DNA from: a virus
Reading direction: 5' to 3' (one strand)
Virus record (IMG/VR): IMGVR_UViG_3300025164_001513
Location: 1 to 34,522 of that record
DNA length: 34,522 nt
Shown here: positions 7,690 through 15,295 of the stretch, one piece after another
Layout of the letters: every line of letters starts with the position of its first letter
How positions within the stretch are numbered: position 1 is the stretch's first letter
Made by a program: the position numbers and the translations under genes
Notes under the pieces: generated by a model
Databases searched by the model: none
Told to the model about the DNA's origin: nothing
What the model saw: the letters and a program-made list of their open reading frames with translations, nothing else

Positions 7690-8815
7690 AAAAGAAAGTC
7701 TCTATAATATTCTTGAAGTAGACAAAACAGCATCTCAAGAAGAAATAAAACAATCTTATAGAAAATTAGTAAAAAAACATCACCCAGATAAGGGTGGGGA
7801 TGAAAATACTTTTAAAAAAATTTCTAACGCATATGATATTTTATCCAACCCAGAAAAGAAAGCTAAATATGAAAACGATGGCATGTTTAATGATGGTGGT
7901 TTTGGATTTAATCCTCACAGTATGGCGGATGAATTATTTAGAAGGCATGCTGAATCATTTGGGTTTAGAGGTGGTAGTAGTAGACATGCTCAACAAACAA
8001 AAACTAGAAGAGGTGGAGATTTAAAAATAAGAATTTCATTAACTATTCATGAATTAATTACAGGTGCACATAAAAAAGTAAAATTACAAAGAGAAATAAA
8101 TTGTCCAGACTGTTCTGGAACTGGTGCTAAAAATAAAGAATCGATAGTAAAATGCAGTGTATGTGATGGTACTGGTATTGTTACAATAAGACAGAATACG
8201 CAAATGGGAATGATGATTCAACAATACACTTGTCAGCATTGTGGTGGAGAAGGAAAAGAAATTAAAGAAAAATGCAATTCCTGTAAAGGACAAGGGATGA
8301 TTTCGAATAGTGATGAAGTAGAATTTGATATTCCAGCCGGTGCAGTAGAAGGAATAAATTTAAACATTAATAACGTTGGAAACGAAGCAAGAGGCGGAGG
8401 GAATAACGGAAGTCTTATTATTGAAATAACAGAGATTGAACATCCTATTTTTAAAAGAGAAGGCAATAATATTTTAACTGATGTTTTTATTAGTTATTAT
8501 GATGCTGTGATTGGGAATGATTCTTTAGAAATAAATACTGTTGATGGAAACGTTAAAGTCAAAATAGAGCCAGGAACAGAGTCTGGCAAAATCCTACGTT
8601 TAAAAGGTAAAGGAATTCCTAATATAAATAATCCTTCTCAAAGAGGCGATCAAATGGTTTATGTAAATATTTTTGTTCCAAAGACATTAACAGAAGAAGA
8701 AAGGAAATCTATTACAGAACTTAAGAATGTTAAATCAGCTGAGCCGGATAGTGAAAAAACACAACATTTAAAAGGTGTTTATTCTCGCATTAGAGAATAT
8801 GATGAATTGCATTAA
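7682..8815 (+). CDS. dnaJ: DnaJ (Hsp40) co-chaperone, full type A architecture
   Basis: The 377-residue protein has all the parts of a bacterial DnaJ. These are a J domain with HPD at 34-36, a short Gly/Phe-rich linker (near 67-100), a zinc domain with four CxxCxGxG-type repeats (C141/C144, C158/C161, C184/C187, C198/C201) and a C-terminal substrate-binding region. DnaJ delivers clients to DnaK and stimulates its ATPase; no DnaK is in the window, so it would act with host DnaK or one encoded elsewhere. I chose ATG at 7682 over the TTG at 7673 because the J domain starts at once from there. Phages usually encode at most J-domain fragments, so a complete DnaJ next to clpP and a Clp ATPase is notable. 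Confidence 0.95.
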   Translation: MSEKESLYNILEVDKTASQEEIKQSYRKLVKKHHPDKGGDENTFKKISNAYDILSNPEKKAKYENDGMFNDGGFGFNPHSMADELFRRHAESFGFRGGSSRHAQQTKTRRGGDLKIRISLTIHELITGAHKKVKLQREINCPDCSGTGAKNKESIVKCSVCDGTGIVTIRQNTQMGMMIQQYTCQHCGGEGKEIKEKCNSCKGQGMISNSDEVEFDIPAGAVEGINLNINNVGNEARGGGNNGSLIIEITEIEHPIFKREGNNILTDVFISYYDAVIGNDSLEINTVDGNVKVKIEPGTESGKILRLKGKGIPNINNPSQRGDQMVYVNIFVPKTLTEEERKSITELKNVKSAEPDSEKTQHLKGVYSRIREYDELH

Positions 8816-8818
8816 AAA

Positions 8819-9493
8819 ATGAAAATCTTAACAGAAATACAGGAAAAATTATTATTAGAACAAGCCTTAATAAAAGAAGCTTTGGACAGATTTAGAGATC
8901 TAAAAATTCCTATTGAGCGCTCTGTCATTGTAGAAAAGTGGCGAAAGCCAAATGTATCTGTCCCAGAAGGTACATTATATTATACTATTAATTACATCGA
9001 AATGTGTTGGTATAATTCAAACGGAAACCTTCATAGTTTTAATGATATGCCATCTAAAATTTCTTTTAATTCAAGCGTTTGGATAAATGTGGAATGGCAT
9101 AATAATGGAGAGCCATATCGTAAAAATTTTAAGTTTAATAAAGTTATAGTTCAATCTCATTTTTTAACTAATATTATGGGAATAGAATTTCATTGGTTAA
9201 ACAAAAGAGGAGAATTACACAGTTTTAATGATATGCCGGGTCTTATTAGTTCAGATGGTATTGTTTGGTATAATAAAGGACGAGCATATAGAAGAACTTA
9301 TTGTTTAAATACAGAATTACCATGTAGTATAAGTAAAAATGGAGATATGGTTTTTCAAAAAAACAAAGATGATTCACCTGAATACATAAAATACCCATTT
9401 TCAAAGAAAAATTATGCCCACGCTATATTAATTGGATTAAGAAATTATGAGAAATATGTTGACTGGCCAATTAGGGCAATGTTGACATTATAA
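8819..9493 (+). CDS. Repeat protein with two LHSFNDMP units
   Basis: Two copies of a unit with pattern W-(x)n-G-x-LHSFNDMP-x-x-I-(x)n-W are visible, with LHSFNDMP once in each half of the protein, each followed by a Trp-rich strand and G-x-x-YR. This recalls the MORN-like 'W-x-NGk-HR-x-DGPA' beta-hairpin repeats common in phages, whose role is unclear. The N-terminal 60 residues are helical. It starts three bases after dnaJ and is likely in the same transcript. Function unknown. Confidence 0.7.
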   Translation: MKILTEIQEKLLLEQALIKEALDRFRDLKIPIERSVIVEKWRKPNVSVPEGTLYYTINYIEMCWYNSNGNLHSFNDMPSKISFNSSVWINVEWHNNGEPYRKNFKFNKVIVQSHFLTNIMGIEFHWLNKRGELHSFNDMPGLISSDGIVWYNKGRAYRRTYCLNTELPCSISKNGDMVFQKNKDDSPEYIKYPFSKKNYAHAILIGLRNYEKYVDWPIRAMLTL

Positions 9494-9517
9494 ACTTTTA
9501 TTGATATATTTACAATT

Positions 9518-9865
9518 ATGAAAAAACTATTAGATTTTTTAAACAAATATGGTATTTTAATGCTTCTATCCTTTGGATTTATGACATTCTTAAATACTTG
9601 CGGGACGAAATCAGTCAACGAAAGAAATGGACGAAGAATTGATAAACTGGAGAAAGCAATAATAATGACTGATTCAATTCTGTCATTAAAAATTTCTTCT
9701 GAGAAGATGGATATTCTTTTAAAGATTAATGCAATAGAAATAGCCAGAGAGGTAGTTTACACTAATAACGCCATAGTTAGGACATCTGAACGTCCGGATG
9801 ATGTGATAAACAAATACAACATTCAAATAAAAGAACTTCAAGAAAAACTAAAAAATGTCAGATAA
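9518..9865 (+). CDS. Small membrane-anchored coiled-coil protein
   Basis: A hydrophobic segment at about 12-28 is followed by a Lys/Glu-rich helical region (NGRRIDKLEKAIIMTDS; IKELQEKLKNV). The topology suggests a single N-terminal membrane anchor with a coiled coil. A Cys after the hydrophobic stretch (FLNTCG) does not match a good lipobox. Its end overlaps the next membrane protein gene by 11 bases, so the two are probably made together. Family not recognised. Confidence 0.65.
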   Translation: MKKLLDFLNKYGILMLLSFGFMTFLNTCGTKSVNERNGRRIDKLEKAIIMTDSILSLKISSEKMDILLKINAIEIAREVVYTNNAIVRTSERPDDVINKYNIQIKELQEKLKNVR

Positions 9866-10811
9866 TAAACAAAAAGCTTCATGGTGGATAGTAATCGCTT
9901 TCATGATTGTACCATTTAGTGTTAGTTTGGTAAGTGCACTCCATGTTGTTAGTTTTTTTGAGCTTAGTAATTACAAAGCAATTTCCATAGTTCTTGCTGT
10001 TGTTTTTGAGCTTGGGGCACTTTCCTCATTGGCTGGGATAGTTGCCATGGATAAAATAAATAAAGGTACAGTTTGGGCTATTTTTATCCTTTTAACAACG
10101 TTTCAAATGATGGGGAATACTTATTATTCCTACGATACCACTACAACAAAAATGATTACTGATTCTAATTTAATTAAGAATTTTACTGAATTGTTTGGGT
10201 TTAGCGTATATGATGCAAGTGATATAATATTTGTGAAAAGGATAATTGCAATATTGTCCGGAGCTATATTGCCGATTATATCTTTGTGTTTTCTTGATTT
10301 GCTTATGAAATATATTACAAGTTCAAATAAGGAAGAAAAATTAGAAAACAAAATCGAAGAACCAGCAAAATCTATTAAAACAGAAGAGGAACCTGTAAAA
10401 CCAATCGAAGAACCGGTAAAATTCATTAAAACAGAAGAGATACCTGTAAAATCAATAAAAGAGCCTTCAGAACCAATAAAACCAATAGAAAACACACAAG
10501 AAGATGGTTTTAATGAATATGTTAAAACCAAAAAAGAAAAACTTGAAAAAGATTGGATAAATTACTCTGAATTATTAAAAGTTCTCTATAAGGAAGGAAC
10601 GGCTCAAAATGGTGAAGAACTTCCTTCTTATAAGGATTTTGTTACTATGGTTGATGAAAAAAGATTTGATGATAGTGTTGTGAAAATATTTTTGACGATT
10701 TGTAATTACTTATCAATTACCAAAGTAAGCGGTGAACAAAAAATAGCATTAATGTCTTATGAAGATGCCAAAACTAAGTTGGAAGGTTATTTGGCGTTTG
10801 GAAATATTTAA
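9855..10811 (+). CDS. Four-helix membrane protein with Glu/Lys/Pro repeat linker
   Basis: Four hydrophobic segments lie near 10-30, 41-62, 71-91 and 128-150. They are followed by an imperfect repeat of EEPVK/SIKTEE-type units (about 167-212) and a C-terminal soluble domain (about 217-318). The charged Pro-rich linker would act as a flexible spacer between a membrane-bound part and a cytoplasmic domain. No family recognised. The neighbouring small membrane protein may be a partner. Confidence 0.7.
   Translation: MSDNKQKASWWIVIAFMIVPFSVSLVSALHVVSFFELSNYKAISIVLAVVFELGALSSLAGIVAMDKINKGTVWAIFILLTTFQMMGNTYYSYDTTTTKMITDSNLIKNFTELFGFSVYDASDIIFVKRIIAILSGAILPIISLCFLDLLMKYITSSNKEEKLENKIEEPAKSIKTEEEPVKPIEEPVKFIKTEEIPVKSIKEPSEPIKPIENTQEDGFNEYVKTKKEKLEKDWINYSELLKVLYKEGTAQNGEELPSYKDFVTMVDEKRFDDSVVKIFLTICNYLSITKVSGEQKIALMSYEDAKTKLEGYLAFGNI
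10353..10490 (+). repeat. Imperfect in-frame tandem repeat coding Glu/Lys/Pro linker
   Basis: Units such as AAAACAGAAGAG followed by ACCTGTAAAA recur in frame within the membrane protein gene and encode alternating IKTEE and PVK/PIK blocks. It is a coding repeat, not a CRISPR. Confidence 0.6.
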
Positions 10812-10815
10812 TCAT

Positions 10816-11097
10816 ATGAAAGATTACAAAGGATTAAGGTTAGAAGATTATATTGAAATTACTGGAGATTCTATTATCAATACAATCAATTCCTTTAATC
10901 TTGATTTTGACATAAATTCTTTGCAAATAAAAGAATTAATAAAAGAAAAAGCAGAAGAAGTTTTTAGAGAAAAAAAATTAATATCTGATTTATACGATTC
11001 TATTAAAAAAAGACCAGCCTTTAAAGAAGATATTATTGATTTTTTGTATAGAGATGCAGTTAGAAAAGTTTTGGTAGAAAAATATAATCATGGATAG
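10816..11097 (+). CDS. Hypothetical protein, 93 aa, helical
   Basis: Charged, mostly helical protein with no recognised domain. I chose ATG 10816, four bases after the previous stop, rather than an upstream in-frame ATG at 10765 that lies deep inside the preceding gene. Its end overlaps the next gene by eight bases. Confidence 0.65.
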   Translation: MKDYKGLRLEDYIEITGDSIINTINSFNLDFDINSLQIKELIKEKAEEVFREKKLISDLYDSIKKRPAFKEDIIDFLYRDAVRKVLVEKYNHG

Positions 11098-11497
11098 TTT
11101 ACATATTTATCTCGATGATTTCCGGCATCCATATGACGCTTTTAATATTTTAAAAGATACTGACTATCTTAAATTGAAATGGGTTGTAGTTCGCTCTCAT
11201 GATGAATTTGTTAAAACTATAACAAATTTTTTTTCAGAAGGAAAATGGCCAGCAATTATATCTTTTGATCATGATCTCGATGATGAACACTATACTATCG
11301 GAGAAAAGACTGGGTATAAAGAATTTGACTACTCCTTAACAACTATTCCTACAGGATTTCATTCAGCTCAGTGGATAATAGAATTTTGTAAAACAAACAA
11401 TCTTAATCTCCCGGCATTTAAAGTGCATTCTCAAAGTACTGCAGGAAGAAAAAATATCACTGCTATTTTAGAAGAATTTTCCAATTCTAAAAAATAA
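11090..11497 (+). CDS. Cyclic-phosphate-processing-type receiver domain protein
   Basis: The 135-residue protein shows the pattern LDDFRHP (7-13), VVVRS (33-37), IISFDHDLDDE (near 56-66), TGFHSAQWIIEFC and VHSQSTAGRKNI near the C-terminus. This matches my memory of the receiver-like family proposed to process cyclic phosphate ends in RNA repair or conflict systems, found in many phages and bacteria. The family assignment is from motif recall. The RNA end-processing role is a published inference for the family and is not shown by this sequence. No RNA ligase is visible in the window. Confidence 0.6.
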   Translation: MDSLHIYLDDFRHPYDAFNILKDTDYLKLKWVVVRSHDEFVKTITNFFSEGKWPAIISFDHDLDDEHYTIGEKTGYKEFDYSLTTIPTGFHSAQWIIEFCKTNNLNLPAFKVHSQSTAGRKNITAILEEFSNSKK

Positions 11498-11541
11498 TCT
11501 TAATTGTTAATAAATATATTTTTTAATATTGAAAAATTTAT

Positions 11542-11549
11542 TATTTTTG
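11542..11549 (+). promoter_or_regulatory. Bacteroidota-type -7 box
   Basis: TATTTTTG matches TAnnTTTG and lies 36 bases before the ATG at 11586. The -33 position at 19-base spacing reads TTTT. It is the only gene-free gap (88 bases) in this part of the cluster, which supports a transcription start here. Confidence 0.45.
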
Positions 11550-11585
11550 TCGGGAATTAATTTATTAACCTAAAACCTAAAAAAT

Positions 11586-12635
11586 ATGTCACACTACACC
11601 GTATTAGTCTTGAATGATAACCCAGAAGAGCAATTAAAACCATTCGATGAAAGTTTAAAAATAGATTTTCAAGATTGTACCGAAGAAGTAAATAAAAGCT
11701 GGGAAAAAGATACTATTAGTGAATGGTATGCCGATGTAGATGCAACAATTACAAAAGAAGATTTTGAAATTCTTGAAAAAGAAGGAAAGTTAGAATTGAA
11801 GGATTTTCCTCCTGACCCATGTCATAGTTACAAATTTATAACCGGAAATAGAGTAAGAGTGAATTATGAATTTCCAGAAGAAATCTGGAGAAATACAGAA
11901 CATGCAAGATTTTCAGAAGATATATATGTGAAATTAATCAATGTAATAAAAGATGAAGAATCCAGACCTATTAAAATAATTTTTGCTTCACTTGAAAAAA
12001 TTGATTCTCCTAAACAAATTTCTATGAAAGAAAAATATGGTTCATTTGAAAAATTTTTGGATGAATATCATGGATACAAAAAAGAAGAAGATGGACGTAT
12101 GGGTTATTGGAATAATGAAAAAGCAACTTGGGATTGGTATACACTTGGTGGACGTTGGACCGGAATGTTAAAATTAAAAGAAGGAGCTACCGGTAAAACT
12201 GGTAAACCAGGATTGCAAACAGAAAAAGCTGATGCTGGATGTGTAGATTCTGCAAGAAAGTGTGATATTGATTTTGTAGAAATGTCAAAGAAAGGCTTAG
12301 AAGAAAGTGCTATAACTTATGATAAATTTCTTGAGAAATATGAAAACGATAAGGAATGTAAATCATATCATCCATATTTTGAATATGGAGTAAAAGGAGA
12401 AATGGAAGATAAAGTTTTTATTCCGGAAACAAAAGAATCTTATATAAAAAGACATGCAAGTTTTGTGACATTTGCTGTTTTAAAAAATGGAGAATGGTTT
12501 GAACGTGGAAGAATGGGCTGGTGGGGAATCGCATCTGATGAAAAATCTAATGAAGTTTGGGATAATGAATTCAACAAATTAATCAGTGAGTTACCGGAAG
12601 AAACTTTATTATCAGTGTATGATTGCCATATCTAA
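11586..12635 (+). CDS. Widespread phage protein of unknown function (MSHYTVLV family)
   Basis: The start MSHYTVLVLNDNPEEQLKPF and the central WDWYTLGGRWTG are hallmarks of a family seen in many tailed phages and some bacterial genomes, annotated only as hypothetical. Other conserved-looking parts are MGYWNNEKATWDW, KADAGCVDSARKCDIDF and a Trp/Gly-rich end (GRMGWWGIASDEKSNEVWD). 349 residues, no transmembrane segment or known catalytic motif. It follows its own promoter-like element, suggesting independent expression. Confidence 0.8.
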   Translation: MSHYTVLVLNDNPEEQLKPFDESLKIDFQDCTEEVNKSWEKDTISEWYADVDATITKEDFEILEKEGKLELKDFPPDPCHSYKFITGNRVRVNYEFPEEIWRNTEHARFSEDIYVKLINVIKDEESRPIKIIFASLEKIDSPKQISMKEKYGSFEKFLDEYHGYKKEEDGRMGYWNNEKATWDWYTLGGRWTGMLKLKEGATGKTGKPGLQTEKADAGCVDSARKCDIDFVEMSKKGLEESAITYDKFLEKYENDKECKSYHPYFEYGVKGEMEDKVFIPETKESYIKRHASFVTFAVLKNGEWFERGRMGWWGIASDEKSNEVWDNEFNKLISELPEETLLSVYDCHI

Positions 12636-12638
12636 ACA

Positions 12639-13208
12639 ATGATAACTCTACATTTTCCATATAAACTTGAGAGAAAAGTACTGTTTGAAAAAACAGGAAT
12701 TAATACTGAAGATGATATTAAACATAATTTCGAAAAAATGAACTCAAAAAATAAAATTGCTATTTTTATATCTTCTATTATAAGTATGTTTTTTGCATAC
12801 ATAACTACAGCATTTTTTGCTTTAAATTATAATTTAATATTTTGGAGCACGCCTTCCAGATTTATGTTTCTTATAATTTCTCTTATAGGAACCGCTCTTA
12901 CTTATTTTTACTGCAGTTATCAAGTTTCTATGCGGTATGATACTGAAAATAAACGTTATAATGAAATTGAAATAAAATCTTTAACTATAAACTGGTTTAA
13001 AAAGTTATTATCCATTTTTGTATTTTATTTTTTTACAGTATTCGGTTTTAGTTTAATTATTATATTTTGTACAATGAGTATAGATATAACAAAGATGAGT
13101 GATGGAGAAAGAGCAATAATGGGATTGTTTTTTTATATAGGAACAATAATATTTTGTTTGTTAGCTTATAATAATAATTTGAAATTCATTTTAAAAATAG
13201 AACAATGA
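12639..13208 (+). CDS. Hypothetical membrane protein, four hydrophobic segments
   Basis: Four hydrophobic stretches are visible near 40-64, 70-92, 122-143 and 162-180 of 189 residues, separated by short charged loops. No family recognised. It starts three bases after the preceding gene and overlaps the next by four bases (ATGA type). Confidence 0.65.
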   Translation: MITLHFPYKLERKVLFEKTGINTEDDIKHNFEKMNSKNKIAIFISSIISMFFAYITTAFFALNYNLIFWSTPSRFMFLIISLIGTALTYFYCSYQVSMRYDTENKRYNEIEIKSLTINWFKKLLSIFVFYFFTVFGFSLIIIFCTMSIDITKMSDGERAIMGLFFYIGTIIFCLLAYNNNLKFILKIEQ

Positions 13209-13423
13209 AAAAAGGTAAATCCTATCTATTCGAAGTTCCAGATGGTAAAAAGCTGGTAGCTCAGTTTGTTAAAACTGAAAATGGTTGTCATGTTTTAAAA
13301 TTTAGTAAGTGCGATTGGAAGTTTTATTCCAACCGAACAAAGAAAATATCCACATCAAGATTTGAATCTGGTGTTGCTTGTTTTGAAGGGACTGACCATT
13401 TGATATTGAAAGAAATAAAATGA
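13205..13423 (+). CDS. Hypothetical protein, 72 aa
   Basis: Small basic protein with predicted beta strands (SYLFEVPDGKKLVAQFV). No family recognised. Its TGA stop overlaps the ATG of the following methyltransferase-like gene (ATGA). Confidence 0.6.
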   Translation: MKKGKSYLFEVPDGKKLVAQFVKTENGCHVLKFSKCDWKFYSNRTKKISTSRFESGVACFEGTDHLILKEIK

Positions 13424-14202
13424 TAGAAGATGTAAAATATAATTCCGAAGGGAAGTTATCTGTTAATCAAACTCTATTTGGAGACTGCCTTGAGGTTATG
13501 AAATTAATTCAGGACAAATCCATAGATTTTATTTTTGCAGACCTTCCCTTCGGTTGAGAAACTACTCAATGTCCATGGGATTCCATAATTGACATTCCTA
13601 AATTATGGGAACAATATGAACGTATTATTAAAGATAATGGTTGTATTGCTTTATTTGCTCAGACACCATTTGATAAAGTTCTTGGTGCCAGCAACCTGCC
13701 TTTATTGAGATATGAATGGATTTGGGAAAAAACACATGCAACTGGGCATTATAATGCAAAGAAGATGTGTATGAAATCGCATGAAAACATTTTGATATAC
13801 TATAAGAATCTTCCTACATATAATCCACAAAAAACAACCGGGCATAAACCTGTAAATTCATTTACCAAGAAAATTGATATTGGAAACAAGACAAGAGTTT
13901 ATGGTAAAGGAAATAAAGAAATTGTTGGTGGAGGAAACACCGACAGATATCCAAGAAGTGTATTGAAATTTTCTTCTGATAAACAAAAAAATAAAAACAC
14001 AGAATTTATTCATGATACCCAAAAACCATTGGAGTTGTGTAAGTATTTCATTAAGACATATACCAATGAAGGTGATTTAGTTTTGGACAATTGTTCCGGC
14101 AGTGGCACAACCGGTTTAGCAAGCAAAGAGCTAAAAAGGAATTGGATAATGATTGAAAATGATGAGAAATTTTATGAAATGAGCAAAAGGAGGACTATCT
14201 AA
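13420..14202 (+). pseudogene. Adenine/cytosine-N DNA methyltransferase interrupted by in-frame TGA
   Basis: Frame 13420-14202 would encode about 260 residues of a beta-class N6/N4 DNA methyltransferase. The catalytic motif IV (ADLPFG, a DPPY variant) comes first and the SAM-binding motif (LVLDNCSGSGTT) near the end. A TGA at 13555-13557 (codon 46) falls directly after DLPFG, and the frame resumes with ETTQCPWD. Family members usually read DLPYGTTxCxWD, so the TGA plus the following Glu codon looks like a two-codon insertion inside the active site. Alternatively it is a Trp codon turned to stop. No ATG occurs soon after the stop; the downstream part could only start at a TTG (13705), lacking the catalytic motif. 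Hence it is probably inactive unless read through. Confidence 0.75.
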
Positions 14203-14429
14203 TGTCTGAATTATTAGAACAATTAAAAAAGGAACATAATTCAATGTTTGCATCGTTTTTTAAAGAATTTCATTCCGAGCCTTATTGTAGGAAACATCCA
14301 AATGTTTTAAAAGTTTCCACAATTGAAAGTGTTGATTATGGTGTTTCTGGAAATGTAACATTTTGTAAACGATGTCCTATTTGTTTAAACACATTTGAAA
14401 GAGTAGTTTTAATTGAGAAATATAAGTAA
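14202..14429 (+). CDS. Hypothetical Cys-rich protein, 75 aa
   Basis: The gene overlaps the methyltransferase stop by one base (TAATG). Cys and His residues (YCRKHP and FCKRCPIC) suggest a small zinc-binding fold. No family recognised. Confidence 0.6.
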   Translation: MSELLEQLKKEHNSMFASFFKEFHSEPYCRKHPNVLKVSTIESVDYGVSGNVTFCKRCPICLNTFERVVLIEKYK

Positions 14430-14443
14430 AATTATTGAAAATG

Positions 14444-14806
14444 TCATTCTGATGCTTTACGTTTTTTTAAGCACTCGTTTATCTTATCAAATTTTGAATT
14501 TATTAAATTCATTGTATCTGTAAGTTTGTTCATTTTTAATGTTCTAATTTTATTTTTTGAAGCACGTTTGTAATTTTCTTTAAGCTTCGAATAATCTGTA
14601 GTATCTGAAAAGCTAATTTTAAATATTTTAACAGAATCTATTTTTATTGAATCTAAAATTGATAACAAAGCTGAGTCTACCATTTCAAAAGAATGAATTG
14701 AGTCTGATTGAAATTTTTGACCACATTTTCTATCGCTTTGTTGAGCGCATGAAAAAATAATAAATAAAATAGATAAGTAAAAAAGGTATTTAATTTTATG
14801 CAACAT
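14444..14806 (-). CDS. Small lipoprotein (possible outer-membrane spanin)
   Basis: The N-terminus is a clear lipoprotein signal: MLHKIKYLFYLSILFIIFSC with Cys20 at the end of a lipobox-like FSC, followed by AQQSD. The mature part is about 100 residues, charged and helical. Its ATG overlaps the stop of the upstream membrane/coiled-coil gene by one base (TAATG). That arrangement of a short inner-membrane coiled-coil protein and a lipoprotein is what two-component phage spanins look like, but no sequence family match is claimed. Confidence 0.65.
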   Translation of the reverse strand: MLHKIKYLFYLSILFIIFSCAQQSDRKCGQKFQSDSIHSFEMVDSALLSILDSIKIDSVKIFKISFSDTTDYSKLKENYKRASKNKIRTLKMNKLTDTMNLINSKFDKINECLKKRKASE

Positions 14807-15066
14807 TATTTAGCAGTTATTATGTCGTATATTTTATCGGCTTTTTCATTTAACTTAGAAACCTCCTTCGTTAATTCATTTAAACGATAATCCATAACTT
14901 CCGGATTGTATTTACTTAACTTATTTTCAAGTTCTATAACCTTAGCTTGATTATCATCTACTTTGAATTTCATTGTATAGTATATTCCCACCAATGAAGA
15001 TATATAAATAACTACCATAACAACTGTTTTTAAAGGTACGTTAAGTTTTTCTAAATCGATTGCCAT
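14806..15066 (-). CDS. Membrane-anchored coiled-coil protein (possible inner-membrane spanin)
   Basis: 86 residues: a short N-terminal segment, one transmembrane helix (about 13-32, TVVMVVIYISSLVGIYYTM) and a heptad-like coiled coil (about 40-84, with VIELENKLSKY and LTKEVSKLNEKADKI). I chose the ATG at 15066; a longer frame extends to 15159 but would overlap the region upstream of the divergent RHH gene. Translationally coupled to the lipoprotein gene. A holin or other small membrane protein is the alternative. Confidence 0.6.
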   Translation of the reverse strand: MAIDLEKLNVPLKTVVMVVIYISSLVGIYYTMKFKVDDNQAKVIELENKLSKYNPEVMDYRLNELTKEVSKLNEKADKIYDIITAK

Positions 15067-15135
15067 GGTGGTTAATTTATAATAAATATTGCGTTTTTTA
15101 TTTTTTCTTATATATTTACTTAAAAACTTACAGAT

Positions 15136-15294
15136 ATGAAAGAGAAAAAAGAAGAACAAAATGAAGTAAGATTAAACTTCATGGTTTCAAAAGAATTAAG
15201 AAAAAACTATAAAAAACATTGTATTAATAATGACATTGACATGTCAAAGAGAATACGAGAGCTTATGGAAATGGATTTAGAAGGGAAGATTTAA
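15136..15294 (+). CDS. Ribbon-helix-helix DNA-binding protein, 52 aa
   Basis: Translated directly from the sequence: starts MKEKKEEQNEVRLNFMVSKE and ends in a helix with SKRIRELMEMDL. The beta strand (VRLNFMVS) followed by two helices is the Arc/MetJ/CopG ribbon-helix-helix pattern. It ends one base before the ATG of the nuclease gene, so the pair is coupled. It may repress the nuclease or guide it to DNA. Confidence 0.7.
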   Translation: MKEKKEEQNEVRLNFMVSKELRKNYKKHCINNDIDMSKRIRELMEMDLEGKI

Positions 15295-15295
15295 G

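Noticed and set aside
13420-14202. TGA recoded as Trp across the phage
   Set aside because: Several genes end properly at TGA (for example the 565-residue gene at 16894 and the LAGLIDADG gene at 7687-7689), with coupled starts at those points. Only one conserved frame is interrupted by TGA.
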